Under the pieces are notes generated by a model. It did not search any database. It was not told the origin of the DNA and saw only the letters and a list, made by a program, of their open reading frames with translations. 64,000 nt of DNA from Sanghuangporus weigelae. Its lineage: Eukaryota > Basidiomycota > Agaricomycetes > Hymenochaetales > Hymenochaetaceae. Shown piece after piece: positions 10,025-21,486 of the stretch. The stretch spans positions 1,488,001 to 1,552,000 of the forward strand of contig CP137328.1 of NCBI GenBank assembly GCA_033182465.1. Reading direction: 5' to 3'. The stretch's first letter is position 1. The number at the start of each line of letters is the position of its first letter. The position numbers and the translations under genes are program-made.

Positions 10025-13000
10025 ATGATAAAGTCTATAGAGAAGACCTCGGTACATCGCATATCGTCAGGACAGGTTCTTGTTGATCTACAGACTGCTG
10101 TTAAGGAGCTTGTCGAAAATAGTTTAGATGCTGGAGCGACGGCAATAGGTACGGCTTTTCTGAGTTTGCCCGTGCACGTACTAGAGACTTAGATATCTGC
10201 AGATGTCAAGTTTAGAGATTATGGAGTCACGTCGTTTGAAGTCAGTGATAATGGCAGTGGTATATCGCCGGAAGACTATGATAATGTCGGTAAGCCATTC
10301 GGGAACGATAGAGTCACGGATAGGCGCTGAATGTCTCAAAGCCATGAAACATCACACATCGAAGCTGTCAACTTTCGAAGATCTGACTACGGTGCAAACA
10401 TTTGGATTCCGAGGGGAAGCTCTCTTCTCTCTCTGTGCTCTATCGGGACGTGTCACAATTACGACAGCCACGGCTAAAGAAGCGCCCATGGGCACTACCC
10501 TTGAGTTTGACAAAACCGGGAAGGTGAACAGTCGTTCAGGAAAGGCTGCCAGGCAGGTATGTAAACGATTCATATCTCACACTTTCACGTCTTCTGATTT
10601 CTACATCCAATTGCCTTGAAGAGAGGTACAACTGTGTACGTCGAAGGACTCTTCTCCCCACTTCCTGTCCGTCGCAAGGAGCTGCAAAGGAATTCGAAAC
10701 GGGAGTTCGGAAAGGCGTTGGCTCTGTTGAGTGCATACGCGCTGGTACCTTGCTCGAAGGAAAACAAAGGCGTACGATTAAACGTCGTACATGTCTTAGA
10801 CAAGGGGTAAGCCCGCGTTACATGTACTGTGAATAACTACTCACTCCACTCGCTTACCCTGCAGACGTAAATCAGACCAGATTCGGACAGACGGAAAGCC
10901 ATCCTTAAAGGCTTCAATATCGTCCTTGTGGGGGCCTAAGCAGGTCGACTCGCTGACCGAGCTTACTCTCGACCTAGAGGTGCTTCCAGAAAAGACGGTT
11001 CTTAGGAGAAAGTGTAATGCGGATCGCAACGGATCGTACGTATTCTGGCATGGATTTAACATTTGTATCATATTTATGGTTGCGCAGGGCGATTAAGATA
11101 CAAGTCCGTGGTTTCATTTCCAAGTTCTCATCGGGTCATGGGCGCGCCGGCCCCGACCGCCAATTTTTCTTCATTAACGGACGCCCTTGTAATCCATCCA
11201 AGATCCAGAAAGCGTTTAACGAGGTTTATCGATCCTTCAACACAAATCAAAGTCCCTTTATTGTTGCCGATTTTATTGTGCCAACGAATAGCTATGACAT
11301 TAATGTCTCTCCGGATAAACGTACTATCTTGCTCCACAGCGAGAACGCACTCGTAGATGCATTGAAAGGAGCATTGGAGGAGACCTTCTCTCCTACTCGC
11401 TCCACCTTCGCTGTTCAGTCGACACAATCAAAGATCAGCACGGCGAAGAACCTGAAAGCGAATGATCGGGTACCCGAAAAGTTGGTAACTGTTACCAATG
11501 GTTCCCAAGACACGCCGACAGATTCACTCATTCCTGTTGATACCGTTGTCAATGACACAAGTGACCTTGTCTTCGTTGACGTACCGACAACTCAAAGGAG
11601 CCCTTCACCAACACTTGCTGTCCCCGAAACTTTGCTTGAAAGTGAGAAGGATCAGATATCGTTTGTTGAGGAGTCTGATCAGAGTGTCTGCCTGGAGGCG
11701 TCTAGGCCCATTGCGTCCTCGAGTCAGTCTGCGTTGTCTCGCTCTGCTGACACAGAATTGTCGATTTCTTCTATACAGCCACGCCGCCGGTCTCCGTCTT
11801 CGGTCTCGGCGGAGCGACGAATACCATCACCAGGTCCTGCGAAGCTCCGCACTCAAGCAACACAAATGGTACTTGATGCATCGAATGCTTCGTGGGGTTT
11901 ACGTCCGGCTGATGAAGAGCCTGCACGAAAGAAGCGAAGATTCGACGAGCTCAAATGCTCGAATCCTAGGGCAGCGCTTCGCTCGCAACTCTTATCATAT
12001 GCCTCCGGATCACAGCTCGCCAAACGGGACGATCCTGGTCGTGATGGCGTGCTAGACCTTGCCGACGATGTTGGCGATATGGAGGACGAACTTATGGAAG
12101 AGGAACTAGAGGAAGCTAGGATTGACCCCGAGGCGAACCACGACGATACAGCCGCATTGATCAGTGGCCCGTTACGATGGACGGTTACGAATAATAACAA
12201 AGCGAATGCAGCCGGAATTTCTTCGAGCGACCCACTGTTTTTACCCGGTCCGGATGAGCTCGATGTATCACGATCTGTTGGTCAAACGCAGGAGGAACCC
12301 ATTATACTCGATGTTGATACGCCTGGCAGCGAATCCTTGCTCGATACTGCATCTACGAATCATGAAGGATATGGGGATCAGCAGCTACGCACGGATAGTA
12401 CATCTATGACTATAGCTTTGTCTGAAGCAGATTCGTCCGCTCCACCGACGAGTAGCGTCGGTGTCGAGATTGTACGCACTACAGACCCCAGTAACGATGT
12501 GATCGTGGCATTTGGCCTCGAACTCGTCGACCAGTTCTGGGACGGTCTGTCATCGAGAGGCTCTTCTCCTGCTCTAGAATCTCCTAGTTCAGATCGGGAC
12601 CTCAAGCACGTTAATCCCTCTGCAGGTTTGTCAAACACGTCGGATGGAGAGAGTGCCGAGAAGGAACTTGCTCGTGTGATTGACAAAGACGACTTCACGT
12701 CTATGGAGATCATTGGACAATTTAACCTCGGGTTTATCATTGCTCGCCGCCGTCTGCGCGGAAGAAAAACGAGTTCTGGCACTGAGGGATCAGACGCAAC
12801 TGCTTCAAGCGAAGAGCTGGACGATTTATTCATCATTGATCAGCATGCGGCAGATGAGAAATATAACTTCGAGACACTTCAACAAATTACCAAAATTGAT
12901 TCTCAGCAGTTGTACAAGTCAGTCGTGCACTTGTGAGTCATTGAAGACAGCTCATGGGTTCATTTCTAGACCACGCCCGTTGGAACTGACAGCAGCGGAC

Positions 13001-13560
13001 GAACTTCTTGCTCTTGAGAACATCGACGTCTTGAAGAGCAATGGGTTTGACGTAACCGTGGACGAAACTGCAGAACCATCTCAAGGACGCATAAGACTTG
13101 TTGCACAACCAGTCAGCGGTAGCACGAACTTTGACATCAAAGGTGCGTATCTATCGACAACGTTGAGGGATCAAAGCCGGTCTCACAAGGATTTCACAGA
13201 CTTGGAAGAACTTTTGCATCTGATGCAAGATAGACCGTCGGGGCAGAATAAGATGGTGCGCTGCTCTAAAGCACGAGCGATGTTTGCCATGCGAGCTTGT
13301 CGCAAAAGCGTCATGATAGGGATGGCTTTGAATAAATCGCAAATGATCACGGTATGCAAGTATGGGCTCTCTTGAAATTCCGTCCCTGATGACATTCTTA
13401 GATCGTGCGCCACATGGGTACCATGGACCAACCGTGGAACTGTCCGCATGGTCGCCCGACGATGCGTCATCTAACGAGCTTGAGCGATTCCGCTATCGGT
13501 GTCCATACGCTTAACAATAGCGGGCCATCCTCAAGAAAGATCAAGTGGGACGATCTGTGA
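10025..13560 (+). CDS. PMS1: DNA mismatch repair endonuclease PMS1 (MutL family)
   Basis: Partner of MLH1 in MutL-alpha, which nicks the strand carrying a mismatch after recognition by MutS homologues, in the nucleus. Nine exons: 10025-10148, 10203-10289, 10342-10556, 10622-10806, 10865-11035, 11088-12917, 12970-13142, 13200-13351 and 13402-13560, giving 1031 residues. The GHKL ATPase motifs are intact: [12 protein letters not shown] (28-39), DNGSG (57-61) and GFRGEAL (92-98). A long acidic, Ser-rich linker fills about 330-800. The metal-binding endonuclease motif [12 protein letters not shown] starts at 845, with ACRKSVMIG near 961 and CPHGRP near 993. Intron 6 has several possible donors; GTCAGT at 12918 was chosen because it restores the conserved KPRPLEL. 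It looks functional. Confidence 0.94.
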
Positions 13561-13894
13561 GCAGAAAATGTATAAATTGGATAGCAATTGAGTACCTTAC
13601 TCTTCGGTTCGTTTGGAATTTCTTGTATACCACTGTAACAAATTATATAAGTTACCAATTGTCAGGACAAAGCCTCCGTCAATCTTTCTCTCATCGTCGC
13701 TTTTCTTAGTCTGCTTGGCTAACCTTCTCAATTCAATGAAGTTAGCAGACGCGCATGCTTAATTCGCAACTCGACGGCAATATTATTTCGCAAGTCCTAC
13801 GTCCTACGTCCCTTATGTTGAGGTTCTTCAAGCCAATCTGCACTGTTCTCAATTTCACGTCCTAGGAAAAGACTCCGATCTTGGACTTGTCGAT
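13561..13894. other. intergenic PMS1-amidase
   Basis: Same-strand spacer of 334 bp holding the PMS1 3' end and the amidase promoter. No other feature seen. Confidence 0.4.
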
Positions 13895-15969
13895 ATGAAT
13901 TGGAAAACCGTTCTAACTGCTTTCACTGGAATCCTGGCTCTTGTGTTATATGGACCAATGGTTGTAACTTGTGCTCAGACTACAAGAAACGACAAGACTA
14001 CTTTTCCGGATCTATACGAAGCGTCTATCGCTGAACTTCAAGATGGCTTGCAGAATGGACTATTCACGAGTGTAGACCTAGTGAAGGTATGTATCGACCA
14101 GAAGCTGATTCAAGAGGACATCTGATTGACATCTACTGGTAGGCATATTTCGCTCGTATTGAAGAGGTAAACCACCAGGGACCGACGCTCAATGCTGTCA
14201 TCGAGATGAATCCGAGTGCCCTCACTCAAGCAGCGGAACTCGACAATGAACGGAGTACTTCGGGCCCACGAGGTCCCCTTCATGGAATTCCTATTATTGT
14301 AAAGGATAACATCGCTACACTTGCCAGTGAAGGTAAGCGGTCTGACCCTACTGAGGCTTCCACTCACTCGCTTTTTCTATGCCAGGTATGAATACGACCG
14401 CAGGCTCTTTTGCGCTCTTCCGATCTGTTGTCCCTCGCGACGCGACTGTAGCAGCGAAACTTCGCGCTGCAGGAGCTATCATCCTTGGCAAGGCGAACCT
14501 CAGCGAATGGGCGAACTTCCGGGGCCGTGTGCCTTCGGGCTTCTCGGGGCGCGGTGGGCAAGCGACGAGTCCTTATCTCCCGAACGGCGACCCGTCTGGC
14601 TCAAGTTCAGGAAGTGGCATCAGCTCTGCAATAGGACTTGCTGCAGGCGCGTTAGGATCTGAAACAGACGGATCGATCCTGAGTCCAAGTTCTAAGAATA
14701 ATTTGGTGGGAATCAAACCGACCGTTGGTCTGACTTCTCGCGCGGGAGGTATGTGATTATGCTTCTGTGCATACGGTTACCCGAAAGTCGATCGCTAATT
14801 TCGGGCTTGCTGTCTCGTGCGTAGTTGTTCCAATATCTTCGAACCAAGATACGGTGGGACCCATGACCCGGTCCGTTGCGGATGCAGCTGCTATTCTCAC
14901 CGTTATCGCTGGACGGGACCCTCTCGACAACTTTACGCTCGCACAACCGGAGACTGTGCCTGATTTCTCACAGGCACTCAATGCTAGTGCTCTCCAAGGA
15001 GCAAGACTGGGAATTCCGAGACTATTCCAAGGAAGCGATCCGAACATCCTCGCAGCATTCAACGCCTCGGTCGAAATTATCAGAGGACTCGGTGCTACTA
15101 TCGGCAAGTAGTTCTGATCGTAACCATGGCTTTTTTGGGGGCGTTTTGGCTGACTTCGACTTCTTCTAGTTGATCCAGCTGAATTTCCTGACGCCACCGA
15201 AATACGGCAGAGCGGAAATGAATCAATTGTTCTCGCTGCAGACTTCAAGGTATGACTACTGAAATCTGTGTTACTGCCACTACTGAGTTCCTCCAGGTAG
15301 ATGTCAACAATTACATCGCAGGACTCGTGGAAGTACCAACTGGCGTAAAGAATCTGGCTGACTTAATCCAGTTCAACATCGACAATGCGGATCTGGAACT
15401 GATTCCGCCCTTCTACACAGACCAATCTCAGTGAGTTGTTTGAGTCTCGTTAAATGCTGCCCGGCATCCAATTTCCCAACGCAGGTTCATTGCCTCTGAA
15501 AACTCCACGATGGACGCCGAATATTTCGCTGCTCTTGCTGCAGATCACGACCTAGGGAGGACGAGAGGAATCGACGCTACGCTTGAGCAGTTCAACCTTG
15601 ATGCCATTCTGCTGCCTACGAATGGCTTCACAGCAGGTCCTGCCGCAATTGCTGGATATCCCGTCGTCACAGGTATGTTCATAACGCTCGTCCGCGAATA
15701 CATTGTTTCAGAGATGATCATTGACAACGTTTTTGTTAGTCCCGCTCGCGTTCCAACCGGACAACGTTACTGCGAATCGTGCGAATCCAACTATATCGAA
15801 TGGTCCTGGCGTTCCGTTTGGTATTAGCTTCATGGGGACGGCTTTCAGCGAATTTAAATTCATCGGGTTTGCGTTCGCATACGAACAAGCAACGCATAAT
15901 CGGCTCAAAAGACTAGCTTTTCCTGAGGCGATTCCCAAAACGCAATTGGGGGATGTAATTGGCCAATGA
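13895..15969 (+). CDS. secreted amidase-signature hydrolase
   Basis: Eight exons: 13895-14086, 14143-14332, 14386-14748, 14825-15103, 15170-15249, 15297-15430, 15485-15672 and 15740-15969, giving 551 residues. The N-terminus has a short polar start and a hydrophobic core ending near VVTCAQ, a likely signal peptide of about 27 residues, so secretion or vacuolar delivery is expected. The amidase signature triad is visible: Lys118 in PIIVKDNI, the Gly-Ser string GDPSGSSSGSG (about 197-205) with the cis-Ser, and the nucleophile in SETDGSILSP (about Ser224). Hydrolyses amide bonds; the substrate cannot be told. The usual hydrophobic residue after DGSI is followed by Leu-Ser-Pro instead of the common Cys-Pro-Ala. 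Intron 4 begins GC (GCAAGT), not GT. Convergent with the next gene, 174 bp apart. Confidence 0.92.
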
Positions 15970-16143
15970 TACAGATCGGAGAAATATAAAACATTGACAT
16001 TGTTGAACGGGTACACTATGGCTGCTGAAATGCCAGGACAAATGCATCAGATAATCAAGTGTAGAATAGCCAAGAGTTACTCGAGCACGAAAGAACATTC
16101 AACCAGTCCAAGGCCTCAAAGATCTGAGTCGTAAGTGAAGGTA

Positions 16144-17147
16144 TCAAATGTCCTTGTCCATAGCCCTTTCGCCGTCCCCAAACAATCCCAGCATACACGT
16201 GCCATATACGCGCCAGATAAAACCCATCAGCTTTCCTCTCGCTTTGTTGATCAAGCGGGGACTACTTCCATCTTTATGCGCAAATGCCAAGCCGAGTAAG
16301 AGTACAACGATGAATGGAGGGGCAACTAGAGCAACAGTGACAACAGCTCCCAGTTTCTGACGGAAGGTCGTGGCAGAATATGGGGCGACGGATTCAAGGT
16401 AGGCGAGGAAACTGGGTGGCAACTTATGCTCTTGGTATATCAAGAATTGGAATTAAACACACAACAATTAGAGAGACAGAAGAACACACCTTTTGCACCC
16501 TCCCGAATTAATGTCAGATATCGCACAGAAGGCTGACCCGACTGCGTCCTAATCTTTTCTTCTGGCGCAAAAAGCGTGTATGCGTGCACCGTCTCTCCCG
16601 TCACTTCGATCTTATCCTTCTTCTCTCCAGTATCTACCTCCTTACGAAAAACCCTTCCTTGAACAGAAACCATCTTATACCCAGAACCGCCGCCTTCCGT
16701 CTTGACAACACATGCGAAGTCTTTAGGAGTTACCAGATAGGCAACGCCGATGAGTGCACCTTCGCCTGTCCATGGTCCATTTAGATCGATGTCGCTCCTG
16801 CATTGAACAAATTCGGCCGCTTTATCATCGTTACCAGAAACTAACGCGTTGTCAGAAGAGCCCGTGGCAAACCGACAGTTCGCAAATCTCGGTTCAACAT
16901 ACGGCAATCCCGGCAGGTCGAAGGTCAACTCCAAACCCTCCACGAGCACATGTCGTTCCTCTAGCGGCTTGATACCCCTCCTTTCTTTGAAGACACTCGA
17001 ATTAAGGTTTGACCCGTATGCCAGATACCATAACGGTTTATCATGCTTCTCGAGTAGTGTGGCTACGCTATTCGCGTCCCCACAGAGTACCTTTGGTCGT
17101 GAAGACTTGCAAAGTGTCGCAGTGATCGGGCATTTGACGCCATTCAT
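16144..17147 (-). CDS. gamma-glutamylcyclotransferase-like protein with C-terminal membrane helix
   Basis: Two minus-strand exons, 17147-16490 and 16430-16144, encode 314 residues. LWYLAYGSNLNSSVF near residue 40 is the YGSN signature of the gamma-glutamylcyclotransferase fold, which cleaves gamma-glutamyl amides to 5-oxoproline. The region GALIGVAYLVTPKDF with a following Glu in KTEGGGSGYK fits the body of that fold and offers a candidate catalytic Glu. Unlike bacterial and animal enzymes it carries about 90 extra residues that end in a hydrophobic helix (VALVAPPFIVVLLLGLAFA) and a basic tail, so it is probably membrane anchored, as in the fungal GliK-type relatives. Activity is inferred from the fold only. 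Confidence 0.85.
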
Positions 17148-17340
17148 GTGGGTGCTACTAAAGAAAAGAGGAGGAAATTTTGCTTTCTCTTTTTTTTTCC
17201 ACCTCCATTTGAAGTATGACGTGTTCCGATGGGATTACAGTACAGTAACAGCCGTCTCCGGGAATCAAAATAATTATGTAATATGAGTTGAAACCCCACG
17301 GCCGATTTGAGTGATTGCAGCAGTCCTCGTTGCGTGCTTT

Positions 17341-17347
17341 TATATAT
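17341..17347 (+). promoter_or_regulatory. TATA-like box of first F-box gene
   Basis: TATATAT lies 88 nt before the ATG of the F-box gene at 17435, a spacing that fits a TATA box with a short leader. Confidence 0.4.
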
Positions 17348-17434
17348 CCCTTTCACCGACGCTCATCGCTCAATCTGTTTTGATACATATCAGTTCCGAA
17401 AACAGCTGAGCGGGCTTATTAGTCTCGAGGCACA

Positions 17435-18841
17435 ATGCAAGGACTTCCTCCAGAGATTATCTGCGATATATTCAAGTGCAGCCTACCGGCAAGAATAAGT
17501 GCGGGTAACATCCTATACGATGAATCTGTTCGTGCACCGCTCCTCATTTCGCATGTCTGCTCCTCGTGGCGCAGTCTAGCTCTCTCTACAGGAGAACTAT
17601 GGTGTCAATTGTGCATCGACTACGAGTCATTTGAACGGGAGAAGAGGCGAAAAATGATGTTGGAGGTGTTCCAGACATGGCTCTTGAGGTCGAAAAGTTG
17701 TCCTCTCAACTATCTGTTTTACTGTGATCTAGGAGAAGAAGAAGACATTGAAGTGCATCATTACGCCGAACGCATAATGACGATGTTCCTCGCAGAACAG
17801 CACCGATGGGCGGATGTGCATTTCTCTTGTAATGAAGTGCAGCTTTCTCCCGAATTCCCGGGTATCGTCCTAACAAATATGCCGATATTGACATCACTTT
17901 CCCTGTCATCCGAAATCGAGACGATGTCGAGACGGCCACTGATCAACGTCACGAAGTCATCTCGCCTGAAGAGTCTCCGACTGTATGGCAACTATGATCT
18001 AGAGCTCGGTACAAAGCCATTCTTCGCACTAACGGAGCCGAGTAAACTCGAATTTAGCTCCAACGTTCCACGATGTTTTGACACCTTTTCCATCATATGC
18101 TTTCTGCGTAACGCTCCGTTCCTATCCGAATTTCACGTAGACTCCTTTTGCACTTGGGACGATTTGCCACCCAGTCCGGCCAATCATACTCCCCTACTTT
18201 TACATGAGTTACGCGCTCTGAAATTGGGTGGTCACTATGCCGCGGAATACGTTCTTGAGAGGGTGACACTCCCGTACCTCACAGCGCTGCTTTACGAAGA
18301 TGACAGTTATGGTCCCGGTGACCGCAGTCTCCTAAACTTCTTCGAACGCTCGCGACCTCCTTTGACTTTCTTGGAGATACGGGGAAACGACTTGTTCGAG
18401 GACACAGCAACTATTCTACAGTCCTTGCCCGGACTCATGGACCTACGAATTAAGCATACGATCATTTCCATCCAGCTTTTCCACACCCTAACGATAAAGG
18501 AAGACCGACAAGTAACTTGCCCTGCGCTCTCATCGCTTTGGCTTGAGGAGCTTGACCTTACATCGACACGGAGCGCCGGCATTGAAGCTCTTATTTCTAT
18601 GGTCAAATCCCGTCAGGGATCTCTTGTGCCTTTCCGGACTGGTTGCGTCGACTATGGCATAGGCGAACAGAATGCCAGAGAATTCGAAGTCGCAGAGATT
18701 GACAAAAAATCCGATCTTTTGCTAATCGCAATATCAGATGCCGCGATAAAATTCAAAGGCGACGAAATACCACCCTATCCATTCCGAAAATGGGATGAGC
18801 TTGACGACTTAATTGCTGTGAGTCAACTATTTAATCTGTAG
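17435..18841 (+). CDS. F-box protein, copy 1
   Basis: One uninterrupted exon of 468 codons. The N-terminus LPPEIICDIF, followed about 30 residues later by HVCSSWRSLAL, is the F-box that binds Skp1 in SCF ubiquitin ligases. The rest is a Leu-rich, irregular repeat region of the kind found in the very large agaricomycete F-box families; it would choose the target, which is unknown. It ends with a PPYPFRKW motif also found in copy 2 and in the pseudogene at 25 kb. It is divergent from the cyclotransferase-like gene with 287 bp between starts. Confidence 0.85.
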   Translation: MQGLPPEIICDIFKCSLPARISAGNILYDESVRAPLLISHVCSSWRSLALSTGELWCQLCIDYESFEREKRRKMMLEVFQTWLLRSKSCPLNYLFYCDLGEEEDIEVHHYAERIMTMFLAEQHRWADVHFSCNEVQLSPEFPGIVLTNMPILTSLSLSSEIETMSRRPLINVTKSSRLKSLRLYGNYDLELGTKPFFALTEPSKLEFSSNVPRCFDTFSIICFLRNAPFLSEFHVDSFCTWDDLPPSPANHTPLLLHELRALKLGGHYAAEYVLERVTLPYLTALLYEDDSYGPGDRSLLNFFERSRPPLTFLEIRGNDLFEDTATILQSLPGLMDLRIKHTIISIQLFHTLTIKEDRQVTCPALSSLWLEELDLTSTRSAGIEALISMVKSRQGSLVPFRTGCVDYGIGEQNAREFEVAEIDKKSDLLLIAISDAAIKFKGDEIPPYPFRKWDELDDLIAVSQLFNL

Positions 18842-20106
18842 CGCGTGACAATACTCAAGCTGTTCCTGGCTAGTGGAACTGCCGCAGTAGAGTCATGGTC
18901 GAATGATTTGCCTTTTATCGTCGAATGTGCTACTTTGGTGGGAGTTGTCCAGTCGTTAAGCTATATCTTTCAGAGCTGTTTTATCATACCTGCGATTTCT
19001 GGTCTCGGCGAAGTTTAGTTCATTGGATGTAGCCTCCTGAGCTCGTTTGCCTTCGATCGCGTATCATGGCTTGTAAGTAACCTACTCTTAGATACGTACA
19101 GTATGTATTCCGAAGGTGTTTATTGAGCCGCTTGCTCCGATTTCTGTGAAACCACGTAAAAAAGAAAATGTTTGCTTTGTCCATACTTATCGTCGCACGT
19201 ACTATACTTATAATGCCTGCATTTAAATTTACTTCTTAGGCGCCGTTGCGGCTGTATTTATCTATCATCAAATACAAACCACTTACCGCGTATCTAACGG
19301 TCAAGATACTGGAAGGCACGATAATTATGCAATCACAGTAAATTCCTCCTTTTAAAACCTTTACTTCAACTGTCATTCATTCATTACTATGTATTCGGCT
19401 TGCCATCCATTTATCACGCCTATGTAGCGCAATTGGACTTTGTTTCAACTTATAAAATAGAAACACACATTGGTCATGAATAACACAGTTCAATTATAAT
19501 TATCAATTTGATAACATGCCTTCTCGTTTCAAATAATGTCGATGCAAGGCCTCAAGTTTACCGGTAGCAACACAACCGGTTCGTATGTGATTGCGCAAAA
19601 TATGCAAGACAGTACACAAATGGATCGTCGTCCAGACCGATCTGCGATACGCGTCGCGGATCATCTGGACGACCCTCTCCCAGATCAACCCAGACGGTCT
19701 GGTCTGATCTACGGTAAGTCAGGCCAGACCCTCTGGGCTGACCTGGTTGACCCCCAAGATTATCTGGGCAGACCCTCACCCATGTCAGAATAGAGAGGTT
19801 TTTTTTACCTACGGATACCCCGTCCACAGTAGGGTCTCCCAGCTTCACCCGGATCATCTAGGACCCTCCACCCAGACAGACTTAGCACGCGGTGAGTCCT
19901 TTTTCATACAACGATCAAGCACATAAGACTGAATTCCGATTACTTCCGGATAAGCTGACTAAAACGCTTCTACTAGCTTACATAACGTAACTGCAAACTC
20001 GGAAGTCAGAGCAGGTAAGTCGAGTTGATGATGTTCTTAACATCCTCATCCGCTGCTCAAACAAGCCCGCTTTCATGATTCTCGCTTGCACTGTGCCTCC
20101 TCGTAC
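18842..20106. other. intergenic between two F-box genes
   Basis: No gene seen in 1.26 kb. It holds the degenerate CTGG/CCAG-rich repeat listed separately, and AT-rich DNA around 19200-19500. Confidence 0.4.
19620..19885. repeat. degenerate CCAGACC/CTGGG repeat with palindrome
   Basis: Variants of CCAGACC, CTGGGC and CTGACC recur about every 20 nt on both strands. At 19627-19673 an imperfect palindrome of 47 nt has perfect 10-nt outer arms (GTCGTCCAGA and TCTGGACGAC) and an ACGCGT core. This looks like an old short repeat or the end of an unknown element. I could not find matching ends or a target duplication. Confidence 0.45.
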
Positions 20107-21486
20107 ATGGACAGACTTCCGCCGGAGATTGTCCTCGACATTTTTAGCGCCATCATACCCAAACGAACACCAGGAGACGAAATAATATCTTACACTGACC
20201 CGATCTTTGTACCGCTCCTTTTCTCACACATTTGTCGGCCCTGGCGTAAACTCGCCCTTTCATATGGGGGGTTATGGTCGCATCTCTGCATCGACTTCCT
20301 AACGCTTCGGAGGAGGACGAAGAGAAAGATGATGGTGGAAATATTTGATACGTGGCTTTCTAGAACCGGGGGTGCACCGCTTAACTACCTGTTTTGTTGT
20401 AACCTGCTCGTGGAAGATGACGTTTCCGTGCACCGTGGTGCTGAGCACATCATAACGACTCTGCTTTCGCAGCAGCATCGATGGAGGAACGTTCATTTCG
20501 TATGGAATAACGTCGAGCTCTCCCGAGAATTTCCGGGAGTTAATGTGACCAACATGCCGCTCTTGCAGTCATTAACTCTGTCTTCTGAGCTCTCTGCATA
20601 TAACATGCGGTCGATCCCTGCTGTCGTAAATGTCGCGCAGTCCCCACATTTGAGATATCTATTCCTCGATGGAAATTACAAGTTAATGGGCGGCGACCAA
20701 CAGCTCGAATGGCTTACCGGAGCCACACAGCTCAAGTTTTCTATACGCGCTAAAGAGCATGCAATCGACGCCTGTTTGAACTTTTTAGACAGTGTTCCGT
20801 CCTTGACTGAATTTCAAGCCAATTTCGGTCGCATTCGCATTGCACGTAGACCATCTCGTAGTAGTCGTGTTGTGGTACCGGGCCTTCGTTCTCTTGGCTT
20901 CTGCGACCGTCAGTCGAGTGAAATGATAAAATGGCTGACGTTGCCATCGTTAAGGGCATTGCGCTACTCTGATTGTGGCTACGATGAGCAAGGCAGGATC
21001 CTTCTTGACTTCATTTATCGCTCCCGTCCTCCCATTTCGTTTCTGGAGCTACATTGCGACGTTTGCGGTTTAGACGAAACTGCCTTGATCAAGATACTCC
21101 GACATCTGCCTACAATTCGGGAGCTCCGAATATACGAGGCGAGCGTATCAGTGCCATTCTTCCGTGCGTTTACCGAGACCAATGATATCGACGGACGTGT
21201 CGTTTGCCCGAATCTCACGACGTTCCATTTCCTGTCGTCGCTTTACGATGCCGATTTTCATGCAATTGTGGATGCTTTGATTGTCATGCTGAAGTTTCGA
21301 TGGCAAAACACGGGGACGCTCAAGGAAGGCCGCCTTTATATCAGCCCTTCGCGGACTATTGTAATCGATCCCGGAAACGAAGCGAGCATGAGGTCCCTGC
21401 GGCAGTCGATCTCAAGGTCCTTGCTAGTCATGAGAGGCGATGTGTCACCATATCCATTTCGCTCGTTGAAGCTTTTATACGATTAG
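20107..21486 (+). CDS. F-box protein, copy 2
   Basis: Single exon of 459 codons starting at MDRLPPEIVLDIF; the frame is open a little upstream but without an ATG. Paralogous to copy 1 over its whole length: shared landmarks are the F-box, FSHICRPWRKLALS, GGLWSHLCIDF, the HRW in EQHRW/SQQHRW, REFPGVNVTNMP and the C-terminal SPYPFRS. The middle is Leu-rich. A Skp1 adaptor role is inferred from the F-box; the target is unknown. Two copies in tandem plus a decayed third at 25 kb indicate local birth and death of this family. Confidence 0.85.
   Translation: MDRLPPEIVLDIFSAIIPKRTPGDEIISYTDPIFVPLLFSHICRPWRKLALSYGGLWSHLCIDFLTLRRRTKRKMMVEIFDTWLSRTGGAPLNYLFCCNLLVEDDVSVHRGAEHIITTLLSQQHRWRNVHFVWNNVELSREFPGVNVTNMPLLQSLTLSSELSAYNMRSIPAVVNVAQSPHLRYLFLDGNYKLMGGDQQLEWLTGATQLKFSIRAKEHAIDACLNFLDSVPSLTEFQANFGRIRIARRPSRSSRVVVPGLRSLGFCDRQSSEMIKWLTLPSLRALRYSDCGYDEQGRILLDFIYRSRPPISFLELHCDVCGLDETALIKILRHLPTIRELRIYEASVSVPFFRAFTETNDIDGRVVCPNLTTFHFLSSLYDADFHAIVDALIVMLKFRWQNTGTLKEGRLYISPSRTIVIDPGNEASMRSLRQSISRSLLVMRGDVSPYPFRSLKLLYD

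Noticed and set aside
12930-12969. PMS1 intron 6 starting at GTGAGT (37 nt)
   Set aside because: The site is a strong donor, but the GTCAGT choice at 12918 gives a normal 52-nt intron and restores the conserved Lys-Pro-Arg-Pro-Leu-Glu-Leu.
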